Assembly: GCF_003113895.1 (NCBI RefSeq)
Contig: NZ_BDUD01000002.1
Location: forward strand, 186,001-250,000
Direction of reading: 5' to 3'
Length of the DNA: 64,000 nt
Source: Nostoc commune NIES-4072
GTDB taxonomy: Bacteria > Cyanobacteriota > Cyanobacteriia > Cyanobacteriales > Nostocaceae
Positions 18,481 to 28,600 of this stretch are shown here, piece after piece. The notes beneath the pieces were generated by a model. The model was not told the origin of the DNA and did no database searches. It saw nothing but the letters and a program-made list of their open reading frames with translations. Position numbers and translations under genes: made by a program. Within the stretch, counting starts at the first letter, position 1; the number at the start of each line of letters is the position of its first letter.

Positions 18481-20282
18481 ATGATTGGACGCAGTATAAA
18501 AACTAGCGAATCTTGGAAATCATTACCCTGGAAGAAATTCCGGAAGAACCTTTTCCGCTTACAAAAAAGAGTGTTTAAAGCTGTTCAAGTTGGAGACAAG
18601 CGCAAGGCTAAGTCTCTACAAAAGCTTATTCTGAAATCCTTTGCAGCTAGGTTTCTGGCTATACGTCAAGTAACACAGCTAAATGCTGGCAAAAAGACTG
18701 CGGGTATTGATGATAAAACCGCTCTAACATTTGAGGAAAGGTTCAACCTAGAACTGCTCCTCAGACAGCCTTGTTGGTATCACAACAAACTTAGACAGAT
18801 ACCAATTCCTAAGAAAGACGGCTCTATCAGATATCTCAAGGTTCCTACTATTGCAGATAGAGCTTGGCAGTGCCTAGCAAAATACGCTCTAGAGCCAGCA
18901 CACGAAGCAACATTTCATGCCAATAGCTATGGATTTAGAACTGGGCGCTCCGCCCATGATGCCCAAACGCAAATATTTGAAAATCTCAAAAGCACCGTTA
19001 ACGGAATCAACAAAAGAATCCTTGAGCTAGACATAGAAAAATGCTTCGATAGGATTAACCACTCAACCATAATCGACAACCTGATTGCCCCCAAAGGCTT
19101 AAAACTAGGTATATTCCGATGCCTCAAAGCCGGAATAACACCTGAGTTCCCAGAACAAGGTACATGTCAAGGTGGTGTGGTAAGCCCATTATTAGCCAAC
19201 ATCGCTCTAAATGGTATCGAAAAAGTACATAAGTACAAGAATCAAGACCCAAGACACTCCGACCCATGCGTAAGATACGCAGATGACATGGTGTTCTTCC
19301 TAAAACCAGAAGACGATGAAAAGCAAATACTTGACAAAATTTGCCAATTCCTAGCAGAAAGAGGATTAAAACCCACCTTCCGCACCCTAACTGTCACAAA
19401 GGTGTTTTCACTGTTTTTTAGAATAAAACAAAGCTAGTTTATATACTTAATCTCCTTGTTTTAACTGAGATTAAAAACTATGTCAGCATAATTTTTAGCT
19501 CAAAACCTGTCAAAAGTTAAGTGATTACCGATTGTGACACTCTGGGTGCGGAATGTGGGTTAAAAGTAAGCGAGAAAAAGACAAAGCTAACCGCTTCGAC
19601 AGATGGGTTTGACTTTCTCGGCTGGCATTTCGAGGTACAGCGAAACGGAAAATTCAGAAGTATTCCCTCAGAGGATAACTTCAAGGCTTTCCGCAAGAAG
19701 GTCAAGAAAATCGTCAATAGCTCGAACTATGGCGCTAGGGTAAAAGCTGCAAAGCTTGCCCCAATAGTCAGAGGATGGAGAAACTACCACAAATTCTGTA
19801 AAATGGACGCTTCCAGATTTTCACTATGGAACATGAGCCACAGAGCCTTCCAGGTATTCAACAGGGAAACAAAACTTGACCGCCACACTAGCCAAGTACT
19901 GCTAAACAAGGCGTTCCCATCGGTTCCCTACTCCGAGAACCGTCACATCAAAGTTAAAGGAAATAAATCACCTTATGACGGAGATACAGTTTACTGGAGC
20001 AAACGCAACAGTAAATTATATGACGGCATAACCTCAAAACTATTAAAGAAGCAAAGCCATACATGTGATTACTGTGGTATGAAGTTTACAAGTGAAGAAC
20101 GAGTACACTTACACCACATTGACGGTAATCATGATAACTGGAAAGGCTCTAATTTAATAGCAGTCCACGAAAGTTGTCACGACTACATCCACATGAGCAA
20201 AAAGGAAGTAGAGATTATTAATTCTTCTCAATCACAAAATCTCGTAACTAAGAGATTGGGAAGGGGAGATAAAGGAAACTAA
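18481..20282 (+). pseudogene. Group II intron reverse transcriptase/maturase, split by a MITE
   Basis: Two frames (18481-19437 and 19521-20282) become one 535-residue protein when 194 bp (19366-19559) are removed: LAERGLK then reads on into VSEKKTKLTASTDGFDFLGW. Visible domains are RT0-RT4 with the catalytic YADD at 266-269, the thumb/maturase X domain (PIVRGWRNYHKF) and a C-terminal HNH endonuclease (CDYCGMKF, then HLHHIDGNHDNW, then ESCHDYIH). Such an enzyme assists splicing and retrohoming of its intron. In its present form the insertion cuts the protein right after the RT core, so maturase and HNH parts are separated and mobility should be lost. Confidence 0.9.
19372..19559. mobile_element. 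188-bp MITE with 6-bp target duplication
   Basis: Terminal inverted repeats of about 27 bp (left end CCCACCTTCCGCACCCTAAC, right end the near-complement of it, GGGTGCGGAATGTGGG) flank A/T-rich DNA with no gene. TTAAAA is duplicated at 19366-19371 and 19560-19565. Removal of the element and one repeat restores the reverse transcriptase frame exactly. The ends differ from those of the other MITE family in this window. Confidence 0.93.
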
Positions 20283-20296
20283 CCTTAAGAATATCG

Positions 20297-20373
20297 GAAG
20301 CTGGATGCAGCGAAAGCGGCACGTCCAGATTTAACAGAGAGGTGCGAGGGGTAATATCCTCCATCGACTCTAC
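20297..20373 (+). ncRNA. Group II intron domains V and VI
   Basis: Domain V is seen at about 20297-20332: GCTGGATGC, then AGCGAAAGC with the GAAA tetraloop, then GGCACGTCCAG. Domain VI follows at about 20336-20373 (AGAGGTGCGAGGGGTAATAT, then CCTCCATCGACTCT), with an unpaired A suited to branching. This layout is diagnostic of a bacterial group II intron 3' end. Confidence 0.8.
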
Positions 20374-21107
20374 CAAAATAAAATCAACAACGCCCTCTTA
20401 ACTTTGTTCGGTGCATTAGCACATCTGCCACCCCGTAAGGCTTGGCATTTAAAATTAGTCGTCAGCTTACATGATGTTGGCTTGGCTGACAAATTGCAAA
20501 AAGTACTAAGTGGAGAATATCAGCCAATACTAGCTGGTAAACAATCAGACGTAAAAGTAGAAGTGCTAAAAGTTGTACTAGAAGGGATGGGTGCATTATT
20601 CGGGCATCCACTACCGAAAAAACTAACCATTTTAGACTTTGGCAATGGTACAACCCTGTATTCTCGTTACAACCGGGGTCAACGAGAAGTTCACACCGCC
20701 TACCCCATAGGTGTAGAAGTTCTCATCGATGATATTTCCCAAAAGATGAAATATTTAAATGGTGGAAAAATTGGGGATGCTTCCAAGATTCGGTTTTGTC
20801 TGGAGATGGGGCATACGAGGTATAGCCGTGACATCGATATCAAAGATATATACAGTGCGTGTTTGAAAGACTGGTATGAAAAATACTTGAAGAAAGTGGT
20901 GAATCTGACACTTGATGCCAAGCACCAGGGGGATGAAATCTGGGCGATAGGTGGAGGTTGCCTGTTACCAGGATTTAGGAAACTGTTAGAGAAGAACGGG
21001 TTTAAAATCCTGGAGAATCCAGTAGAAGCCAATGTCTTTGGGCTTTTAGAGATGGCAAAAACTATAAGTAGCAAAAATCCAACAAGTACATCTGGGAAAC
21101 TATAGCA

Positions 21108-21398
21108 ATGGCAGATAAACAAGATTTAGCACCGGAAAAAGTTCGCCTCAAAGATAACTACCGAGAGCGGATATTTGCAGAATCGCAAAAATTAGATAAA
21201 AGTTACCTGGACACGCTTTACTTTATAGTTGATTGCTATTTTGTTTTTATCAAAGCTGGATTACCTGCACAACTTGTAACAAACACACCGATTAATACGG
21301 AGTCAAATCAACTACCCTCAAGGACTTCAACTCCAGTTATAGAGGAGAAAGAGGAGGATTCTTCAGGGGAAACATTCAGCCTTGATTTTGATTTGTAG
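21108..21398 (+). CDS. Small partner of the actin-like protein (ParR-like position)
   Basis: The 96-residue protein starts 2 bp after the stop of the actin-like gene, so translation is coupled. Residues 10-55 form a charged, helical region (KVRLKDNYRERIFAESQKLD) that may be a DNA-binding dimer; the C-terminal part is acidic and ends FSLDFDL. In ParM-type loci the adaptor ParR follows the motor gene, binds the iterons with its N-terminus and the filament with its C-terminus. The order and size fit, but no ribbon-helix-helix is plainly visible. Confidence 0.55.
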   Translation: MADKQDLAPEKVRLKDNYRERIFAESQKLDKSYLDTLYFIVDCYFVFIKAGLPAQLVTNTPINTESNQLPSRTSTPVIEEKEEDSSGETFSLDFDL

Positions 21399-21451
21399 CT
21401 GTCAAATAATTCCGTGTTGACTGATTTTGTGAGATTTACCCAAGCAAAAAC

Positions 21452-21670
21452 ATGCCAGTTAATTTAATAATTTTAGTTGCGGCGGTGATTGTCGCTTTGA
21501 TAATTTTCAGGGCATTACTGGATTTATTGAAGACATTCCTCAGTACAGCAATCGCAATTGTTATCATCGTGATTATCTTGAAGGTTTTAGGATTTAGCCC
21601 ACAAGACCTGATGCACGAAATTGTTAACCTACCTCAAATTATCAACCATTTGCTCGGTGGGAACAAGTAA
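21452..21670 (+). CDS. Small membrane protein
   Basis: Of its 72 residues, two stretches are strongly hydrophobic (about 3-22 and 30-47, including AIAIVIIVIILKVLGF). It is a probable two-helix inner-membrane protein. Similar small proteins are common in cyanobacteria without known function. It follows the actin-like operon after 53 bp. Confidence 0.5.
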   Translation: MPVNLIILVAAVIVALIIFRALLDLLKTFLSTAIAIVIIVIILKVLGFSPQDLMHEIVNLPQIINHLLGGNK

Positions 21671-21717
21671 TAATTGCACTATGTAGTTAGAGATTTGCTG
21701 ACCTCTAGTTGAAAACT

Positions 21718-22464
21718 TCATTCCTCTTCATCCTCCTCGTCATAATCCTCATCGTCCTCGTTATATTCAAAATCCTCATGACCATGTTGTTCGTACCATA
21801 AGCGTTCTTCTTCAAGAGCTTCTTCTCTCTCTATTCTTTTCCTTTCGGCCATTTCTGCTTCAAAGATTTCTTGCTCCAACTTTTCTTGTTCAAATCTTTC
21901 TCTCTCCAGCCTTTCTCTCTCTTGGGTTTCTTTCTCGACCCTCTCTTTCTCAATTCTGATTAATTGTTGCTCGGTGCGATAACAGTAGAAATCCAAAGTC
22001 TTACCTGTGGCTGCACCTGTTACCGCTCCACCGACCAGAAAGATGAGTCCAGTTTTCCAGCCTTCAATGGGATTACCGCTCCATACAAGGCTTTTTTGGT
22101 TGAACCACACCAATAGGGAGTAGACAATAATCCCAACTACTGTATTAAGGAGAGCAAAAATTCTTGGTGTTATTTCAGTCTGGCGGAGAATCAGCCATTG
22201 TCCCAGGCAGAGGATGATACCAAAGACGACAGCAGCGATGGCACTCATGACAATATTATCTGGGAACTTGAAGGGATCAAGTCTCATGTTAATAATCAGT
22301 GGGACAAATATGAACGCACAGAGGAGAAAGCCGATGAATAGGCCAGCAGCGCTTATTAGGCTCCAGTAGCGACCCAAATAACCAAGACGGAATTCCAATA
22401 TCCACTCTTGTACTGGAAGCATTGTGACGTAAAATGCCATTCCTGCACTGACGTAATCGAGCAT
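21718..22464 (-). CDS. Membrane protein with acidic coiled-coil tail
   Basis: The protein has 248 residues. Four to five hydrophobic segments lie between about 35 and 165, including a glycine-rich last segment (LVGGAVTGAATGKTL). Residues about 170-225 are an almost pure Glu/Arg coiled coil (VEKETQERERLERERFEQEK), and the last 20 residues are nearly all Asp, Glu and Tyr. The tail should face the cytoplasm. The family is not recognised, and it is convergent with the gene at 21452. Confidence 0.6.
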   Translation of the reverse strand: MLDYVSAGMAFYVTMLPVQEWILEFRLGYLGRYWSLISAAGLFIGFLLCAFIFVPLIINMRLDPFKFPDNIVMSAIAAVVFGIILCLGQWLILRQTEITPRIFALLNTVVGIIVYSLLVWFNQKSLVWSGNPIEGWKTGLIFLVGGAVTGAATGKTLDFYCYRTEQQLIRIEKERVEKETQERERLERERFEQEKLEQEIFEAEMAERKRIEREEALEEERLWYEQHGHEDFEYNEDDEDYDEEDEEE

Positions 22465-22564
22465 TGGCTCAAGTTGTACCCGTGTGTTTAGCGTATTTTA
22501 CACAAGTTTCTAGGATATCGCTTTGCGATGAAGAGAGTGAAAATTATTGAACTAATACATCCAA

Positions 22565-22822
22565 ATGAATCCGAAACAATTAGAATCCTCCATTTTTGAA
22601 GCTGTTTCTGACGCGATTGGGAAAGAATGGACAATTGAAGAAAAAGAGTTGATTCAGAATAACTCAGAGCTACAAAATCACCTAAAAGAATGGCTAAATA
22701 ATTCCTTAAGTGATACTTGTTGGCATCAAGCCAATTACAAAATAGTCCGAGATTTAACCTCTTCAAAGTTCAGCCGTACCAGAGATTTATTTGATGACGA
22801 AGAAATTTACATTCCTTTTTAA
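22565..22822 (+). CDS. Small hypothetical protein
   Basis: The 85-residue frame begins MNPKQLESSIFEAVSDAIGK and is hydrophilic and helical, with no recognised domain. The coding-like composition and a position free of overlapping candidates support it. It lies between the acidic membrane protein and the second anchor gene. Confidence 0.5.
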   Translation: MNPKQLESSIFEAVSDAIGKEWTIEEKELIQNNSELQNHLKEWLNNSLSDTCWHQANYKIVRDLTSSKFSRTRDLFDDEEIYIPF

Positions 22823-22917
22823 TTTCAAACCTCTCGTATTCGGCTCGTACTTAATTGCCAGACGAATAGCGCTTCGCGTAACTTTTGTGAACATTACAAA
22901 AATTTCGGAGAAATACA

Positions 22918-23427
22918 ATGGATATCCAATCTACACTTACCCAAGCTATTGAAGTTATTGTTATGAGCTTTGTTGCTTTGATGATTTTCGATTTCGTGGA
23001 CGGACTTTACGTTGTGCCATTACCACCTATTACAATTGCACAATCAAGTGCCAATAGAGAATCCACAGTAACAGCGACTCCATTTGAACCACTATCTACC
23101 AGTGAACAACTAGTAGTCGAACCTCAACAAATCCCCTTCGTTGCATCACAGTTTGAGGAAGTTTCCGACCCCTGGACATTAGAATTAGAGCCTCACAACA
23201 GTTCTACCGAAACTCAACCAGTTGTACTCCAATTCCCCTCACTAAGGCTACTACCACCAGCAACAAAAGTACAACCGAAATCTAAAGCTAAAACCGCCAA
23301 AACTACCAAGCTCAAGTCCACTAAAACTACCAAGACCCAAACCACTAAAGGAACCAAGCAGTCCTTGACTAAACCTACTGTGACTGAAGAAAAGAGTAAA
23401 TCTGGTACGTCCAAAAAGGCTGCTTAA
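22918..23427 (+). CDS. Small membrane-anchored SDPWTLE-family protein, copy B
   Basis: This 169-residue paralog of the gene at 8151 begins MDIQSTLTQAIEVIVMSFVA, again one N-terminal transmembrane helix, then conserved blocks FEEVSDPWTLE and LQFPSLRLLPPA and a long Lys/Thr-rich tail. GGAGA lies 7 bp before the ATG, which fixes this start and, by comparison, that of copy A. The basic tail would suit binding DNA or an acidic partner. It is followed by a ruined helicase copy, so it may be an orphan now. Confidence 0.75.
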   Translation: MDIQSTLTQAIEVIVMSFVALMIFDFVDGLYVVPLPPITIAQSSANRESTVTATPFEPLSTSEQLVVEPQQIPFVASQFEEVSDPWTLELEPHNSSTETQPVVLQFPSLRLLPPATKVQPKSKAKTAKTTKLKSTKTTKTQTTKGTKQSLTKPTVTEEKSKSGTSKKAA

Positions 23428-23567
23428 CCACAATTGAGTTTGAACCACAGCGATCGCAGATGAAGCGGTGTGAAGGCGTAACGTCCCACTTCATAAGCGA
23501 TCGCTCAACTTTGTATCAGTGAAGGTGTTGCGGCTACGCCAATTTTTCATGAAAATTATAATTATAT

Positions 23568-25507
23568 GAACCTATCCCATTCACTGAAGGAATTTTATTC
23601 GTCACTTACTCAACTTTGAGATCGCAAAAAGGAGATAAAAGTCGGCTCAAACAAATGATTGAGTGGGCTGGCTCCAATTTCGAGGGAGCGATCGCCTTTG
23701 ATGAGTGTCATTCAATGGGCAACGCAATTGCGCAAGAGGGGAAGTTGGGAATGATCAAAGCATCCATGCAGGGCATTATCGGTTTACGGCTACAAAATGC
23801 ACTACCTCTTGCACGGGTTATCTACGTGTCAGCCACCGGAGCAACAAAAGTCTCAAACTTATCTTATGCAAATCGTCTAGGACTTTGGCAGACTGGTGAC
23901 TTTCCATTTACCTCCCGTGAAGATTTCGTGGAATCCATTGAAGTCGGGGGCATTTCGGTCACAAACAAGTTGCTGAAGTCACAGGACGGAGCAAAAGGGT
24001 ACTGAAAGACGAAGCTGGACGGTTGTTTGTGGATTCAAGAGGTAATGGTGCAAATATTGCTGAAACCACGGCATTTATGTCAGGTGAGAAACAAATCCTC
24101 ATCTTCAGTGATGCTGGTGGCACTGGTCGCAGTTATCACGCTGACTTAAATGCAGTCAATCGAAGACGGCGATCGCATTACTTACTAGAAGCTGGATGGA
24201 GAGCAGACAACGCAATTCAAGGTTTGGGACGCTCACACCGTACTAACCAAGCATCTGCACCAGTGTTCCGACCTGTAACGACCAATGTGCGGGGTGAACG
24301 TAGATTCATTTCTACCATTGCTAGACGGCTGGATAGTCTCGGCGCACTCACTCGTGGGCAACGGCAAACTGGTGGCAATGGCATATTTGATACCAAGGAC
24401 AATCTAGAGTCGAACTATGCTGAATATGCCTTGTATGAATTGTTTAAGCAGATTTTCCAGGGTCGGTTTGCTCAAGTTCCTTTAGGGACTTTTGAGCAAA
24501 TGACGGGATTATCCTTAACTTCCCATGAAGGCGGTATGAAAATCGACCTCCCACCACTGCGACAGTTTCTGAATCGGCTGCTGGCTTTGAGAATTGGGAT
24601 GCAGAATGTGATTTTCGAGAGGTTTGAATTGCTATTAAGTCAACAAATTGAAACAGCAAGAGCCGCAGGGGTGTTTGAGGTTGGTGTAGAAACTCTCCGG
24701 GCTGAAAGATTCTCTGTTGAGAGCATTGAGCCAGTTTATACACACTCTGGCACTGGTAGCGTCACCAATTACCTGAAGATAGAACGTACCCAGAAGAACA
24801 ACATTCAAACTGCTGCTGAAGCGGTTGAGTTTGCTACACATCACCAGGGACGGCTGATGACCAACTCTAAGTATGGTTATGGCGCAGTATCTATTCCCAC
24901 TCACAGTTTATTTGATGCCGACGGTGGAGTAATACCACGGGTTTTACTCGTTCGCCCACAGAAGCAAACTCGTATCCCCCTTGACAAACTGGACGATTCT
25001 ACTTGGAAACAGGTTTCGACTGATGAGTTTGTCGCCGTATGGTCGAAGGAAGTAGATCAGCTACCCAAGTTTACCACTGACCACATTCACTTGGTAACAG
25101 GAATACTTCTACCAATTTGGAAGGTACTGCCACAGCAGAACAGTCGAGTATTTCGATTGCAATTAAGTAGTGGAGACAAAGTACTGGGTCGTGTAGTGAA
25201 TGCGGAGAATATTCGTGCTGTTGCTGAACAATTGGGATTGAGGAATAAGCTTCTAAGTCCAGAAGAATTAGTTTCTTTGGTGCTTAACGAGCGTTACTCG
25301 GAACAGTTACCGGGAGGTGTAACTATGCGTTGTTCATTGGTTGCAAGTGAGAAGCGGATTGAGCTAGTGAATGCTTTATCGTTGGCTGACAGGCTTGTGG
25401 CTGTTGGTTGTTTCACAGAAATTATTCAATGGAAAAAGCGGGTATTCATTCCAACTAACGATAAAGCACCGTCAATTTTTGCTGCTGTGATTGAGATTCT
25501 TGGATGA
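23568..25507 (+). pseudogene. Deleted second copy of the Strawberry-notch-type helicase (copy B)
   Basis: Homology to copy A begins abruptly at PIPFTEGILFVTYSTLRSQK (copy A residue 564), so the methyltransferase domain and Walker A are gone. It keeps DECHSMGN, then at about 23951 jumps from copy A residue 691 to about 916 (GHKQVAEVTGRSKRVLKD), an internal loss of roughly 670 bp that shifts frame; the first frame stops at 24003-24005. From 24023 the remaining C-terminal part is open (494 codons) and intact to the end. Copy B preserves the uninterrupted FLNRLLALRIGMQNVIFERF stretch that is split in copy A. The 494-codon frame lacks any ATPase motif and probably has no function, unless it acts as a free C-terminal domain. 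Confidence 0.9.
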
Positions 25508-25512
25508 AATTT

Positions 25513-25543
25513 AGTAGCCACTCGACAAAAGTGGCTACTTTTT
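25513..25543 (+). terminator. Rho-independent terminator after helicase copy B
   Basis: Stem AGTAGCCACT / AGTGGCTACT with a 7-base loop and five T residues, 6 bp after the stop. It differs in sequence from the terminator of copy A. Confidence 0.9.
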
Positions 25544-25670
25544 CGATCTTACCATCCCACTTTCAACTCCAAATAAAAAACCTGTGCTTGCTCTAGATTA
25601 GCTGTCTCCATAGCTTTTTTATTGCTGAAAATGGCTATTTTAGGTTGAAGAAGGCAGGAGGCAGATAAAT

Positions 25671-28600
25671 CTATCTTTGTAAGTCTATTTGTTGTGTTTG
25701 AGATTTAGCTAATATTTTATCAATTTGAGTATTAACATCCTCAAAAGTTTGCAATATCTGTGGAGTTAGTTTATTAGTCTGCACTCTCCCTGATTGCAAG
25801 TTTAAAATTACCTCCCCATTTTTCTGCGAAATAGTTAAATCTCTCTGCTGGGTATTGAAAGCCAAGTCATAAATTTTTCCAAGAAATTGAGTGCCATTTT
25901 CATTAGACTTACCCCAGATCATGCCAATCCTTTGAGCAATTTGAGTCAGCCGACTGATTCTTTCAAGCTCAAATGTATCTTGATTCATTACTGTCAACGC
26001 TTCGGCTGATAATTGCTCACCAGACTTTAACTGATTGGCCACTTCCACAATGCGCTTTTTGTAATTTTCCGACTTCCCTAACTTATCTGCGGTATTGTAC
26101 CAATTTCTCAAGTCATCAATAGTAACTGATTGAGGTTGGACTTCTTGGTTGGCTACGGCTCTGTTTTGTGCTTCAGGAAACGGGACTATAAAACCCTCCA
26201 CATAATCCCCCAAGGGTTCAAGATGTAGTCCCCAAACCTGCTGTTTTTCGGTGAACAGTTCTGCTAATGCCGTGGGTGAGTGCTTTTCCATGTCAGCCCA
26301 TTGCTGTTGATAAACGGGGTCAGCAATCATATCAGGTGTGATTTGATACTGCTTACCGACTCGAAAGGCGACTTGCTTATCAATACCTGTAGCTAGAGCA
26401 ATATCACCCTCTTTAAATCCATACTGTTTGTAAGGTTGATAAGCTCTAGTGGTATGAGTCCGACCATATCCTCTCATCGCATCAATACAAGTGTTTACTG
26501 GTATTGGATTAGTGTTACCATGCATCATTAAAGGGTAGTTCATCGGAATCGGTTTGCCTTTGATGACAGGAGGGGCGACATTTTGAACCTCTTGGTTTGG
26601 GTGGAATTGAGCGCTTTGTTGAGGCGGGGACAATGCTGATTGAGATGGAGGTTTCAAAAACTGTGGTCGTGTGGCAAAGGAGTTAACTCTTTGTTGATAG
26701 TCACTATCCGATTCAATAATTGCCCCAAATTTATTGGTCATGTTCTCCAAACTTTTGGGGGGAATTGAACTGCTGACTAAGTGAAATACTGCTAGACCTT
26801 TTTTAGTTTCCCTAATAACATCTTCCATTGGTACTTGCTCCCACTTAACTTTTTGAGCAGTTAACCATTTAGTCACAGTCTCAGCTTTCTGGTTGTCAAC
26901 AGCCAAGCCCATGACTCCAAGTTTTTTGTTTGATTCTGTAGAAAATAAGAAAGTAGGACGCTCTTTAATATGATGGAGAATTTTCGCACTACTCTCAATC
27001 ATCTTTTGTTGTTCAGAATTAACCGATTGAGTCCTAAAAGCCTGAAATTCCTTCGTCCACTTCTGGGGATATTCAACGGTATTAGGGTCAATTTGAGCGC
27101 AAATAACAGAGAAATTACTTTGAATAATAGCGGGGGCTGGGGTAAGTTTTCCGGTTTTGAGCAATCCAAGTTGTCTGAGCGCGTCTTTGTCTTTTTTGAA
27201 GTGCAATACTCCCAAGGGTTCACCATTCAAAAATACAGCATCTCTAGTTTTAGAAGCTGAGGTTTCGATAGTCAGTTTTCGGTAATCTTGATCATTGAAT
27301 GTCTGACCAGAAAAATCATAAAAGTTGATTTTGTTGATTTTGAGGAGATTTCCATTGGGAGACTCACCCAGGACAAAAGCTTGATCTCCTGTCTCAGAGA
27401 TTGACGTGAGCTTTAATTTTAGGGGATTACCATTTTTCAGGTAATCAACTTGTTTCAACTGTTGGGCAGAATCACTGTCTAACTCCCCTAATGTTTTACC
27501 ATCTAACTTAATTTTTACTGTTTTGTCAGTCACCGGCACAGTGCCAAATTCTAAGTTTACGGGTTCGGCGTTAAAAACAAGTCCTGCGTAAGAGAAGTTC
27601 TTGAGTTCACGGATAGTAATTTCAATCGGTTCGTTTCCTGGTAGCCCAATAGTTGCTGATGCTGTGGCAGGTTCTACCCCAATGAAATTAGCTTGAGCCT
27701 TTGTACCAATTGGTAACATTCCAGCCCTGGTTTCGAGCATGGCGAATTCTTTATATTCGCCGTCACTATCCTGGACAAACATTAGCCTGGAAACGTGGCG
27801 TTCATGCCCGACTGGGTGGTGGCTAGCCCTAATTTCTATCGGGTGCAAATCATCCTTGTTCCAGTCTCGACCTAAAAATTGATTCGCTTCATTATTCAGT
27901 GTGACTAACTTCGGTTCAGTAAATTGCAATTTATCTAAGCGAGAAATAATCTCATTGGGGAAAGCAGCGAAGGCGAAATTAGAGACTTTTTTAGCGTAGA
28001 CGCGGAGCGGCTTGTCGCTAGACATCGCCTGGGGGTTTGCGTTTTCTTTTCTTGCAACTTCAAGTTCATCTTGGCGGGATGCACAGATGTTCCAAGCGGC
28101 GGCGGATAGAGCAAGTTTTTCTGACTCTGGGATCTTCGAGGAGAATGCGAGAGCCGTCTCCTGTGCCTTGTCGAACAGTAATTTAGTTTGGCTTCTAGTA
28201 AGTTCTGGTTTTAGTTCTAAGAGTTTAGCTCCCTGCATGGTCATCCCCGATTTGAAGTTGTGGTCAGTCACAGATTGTTGGCTAACTGTCCCCAGGTTCC
28301 GGTAAGCGGGTTTTCCATCCGAACCTTTCTCACCATTGATTTGTGCAACTGCTAGTAATTTGTGGGGGCGTTCTTTAGTTCGCCATTTCTCTGGTATTTC
28401 GTCTAGGCGAATGTTCAACGTTTGGGCTTTCCAAATCAGAGGATGCCCGTAACGGGTGAGATTGGTAATTTCGAGTTTTGCTCCCTGTGGAGTTTGGGCA
28501 ATTGCGGATGGCCCTTTCTCAGTTTCACGCCGTTGGGACATCCGAACCGCAGCGTTGAATTTCAGATCGAACTCGTACTTCGCGGCGATCGCTGCAAATT

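Larger units (their letters stand above)
17903..20373 (+). mobile_element. Group II intron with reverse transcriptase gene
   Basis: The intron interrupts the actin-like gene. It has a long structured 5' region (17903-18480, starting near GCGCGGCTCGTTCTTGGTAG, whose GGCTC/GAGCC pair forms an early stem), an internal reverse transcriptase frame, and a 3' domain V and domain VI. The usual 5' end is GUGYG; the local sequence gives GCGCG or GAGCG, so the exact 5' boundary is uncertain by a few bases. The 3' end is placed after CATCGACTCTAC, which ends in the expected AY. A MITE lies inside the reverse transcriptase gene. Confidence 0.8.
17723..21105 (+). pseudogene. Actin-like (ParM-type) partition gene split by a group II intron
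   Basis: The first part (17723 to about 17902, 60 codons) has the phosphate-1 motif FDNGYGSLKLLVEG. The second (about 20374-21105, 243 codons) has phosphate-2 (LDFGNGTTLYSRY) and the adenosine motif (AIGGGCLLPGFRKLL). Together they make an actin-fold filament protein like ParM/StbA, which pushes plasmid copies apart. Between them lies a group II intron. Splicing from about 17902 to 20374 keeps the frame (…TAYTVG joined to QNKINNALLTLFGALAH), but relatives usually have roughly 20 more residues between these blocks, so either my boundaries are off or some exon was lost. If the intron cannot splice, the gene is dead. The partner gene at 21108 is intact. Confidence 0.75.

Noticed and set aside
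19372..19559. A natural split of the reverse transcriptase into two genes
   Set aside because: Terminal inverted repeats and a TTAAAA duplication show an insertion, and its removal gives a normal maturase.
24023..25507. An intact 494-residue gene
   Set aside because: It corresponds to the C-terminal part of the helicase without any ATPase motif, and begins in mid-domain; kept as part of the pseudogene.
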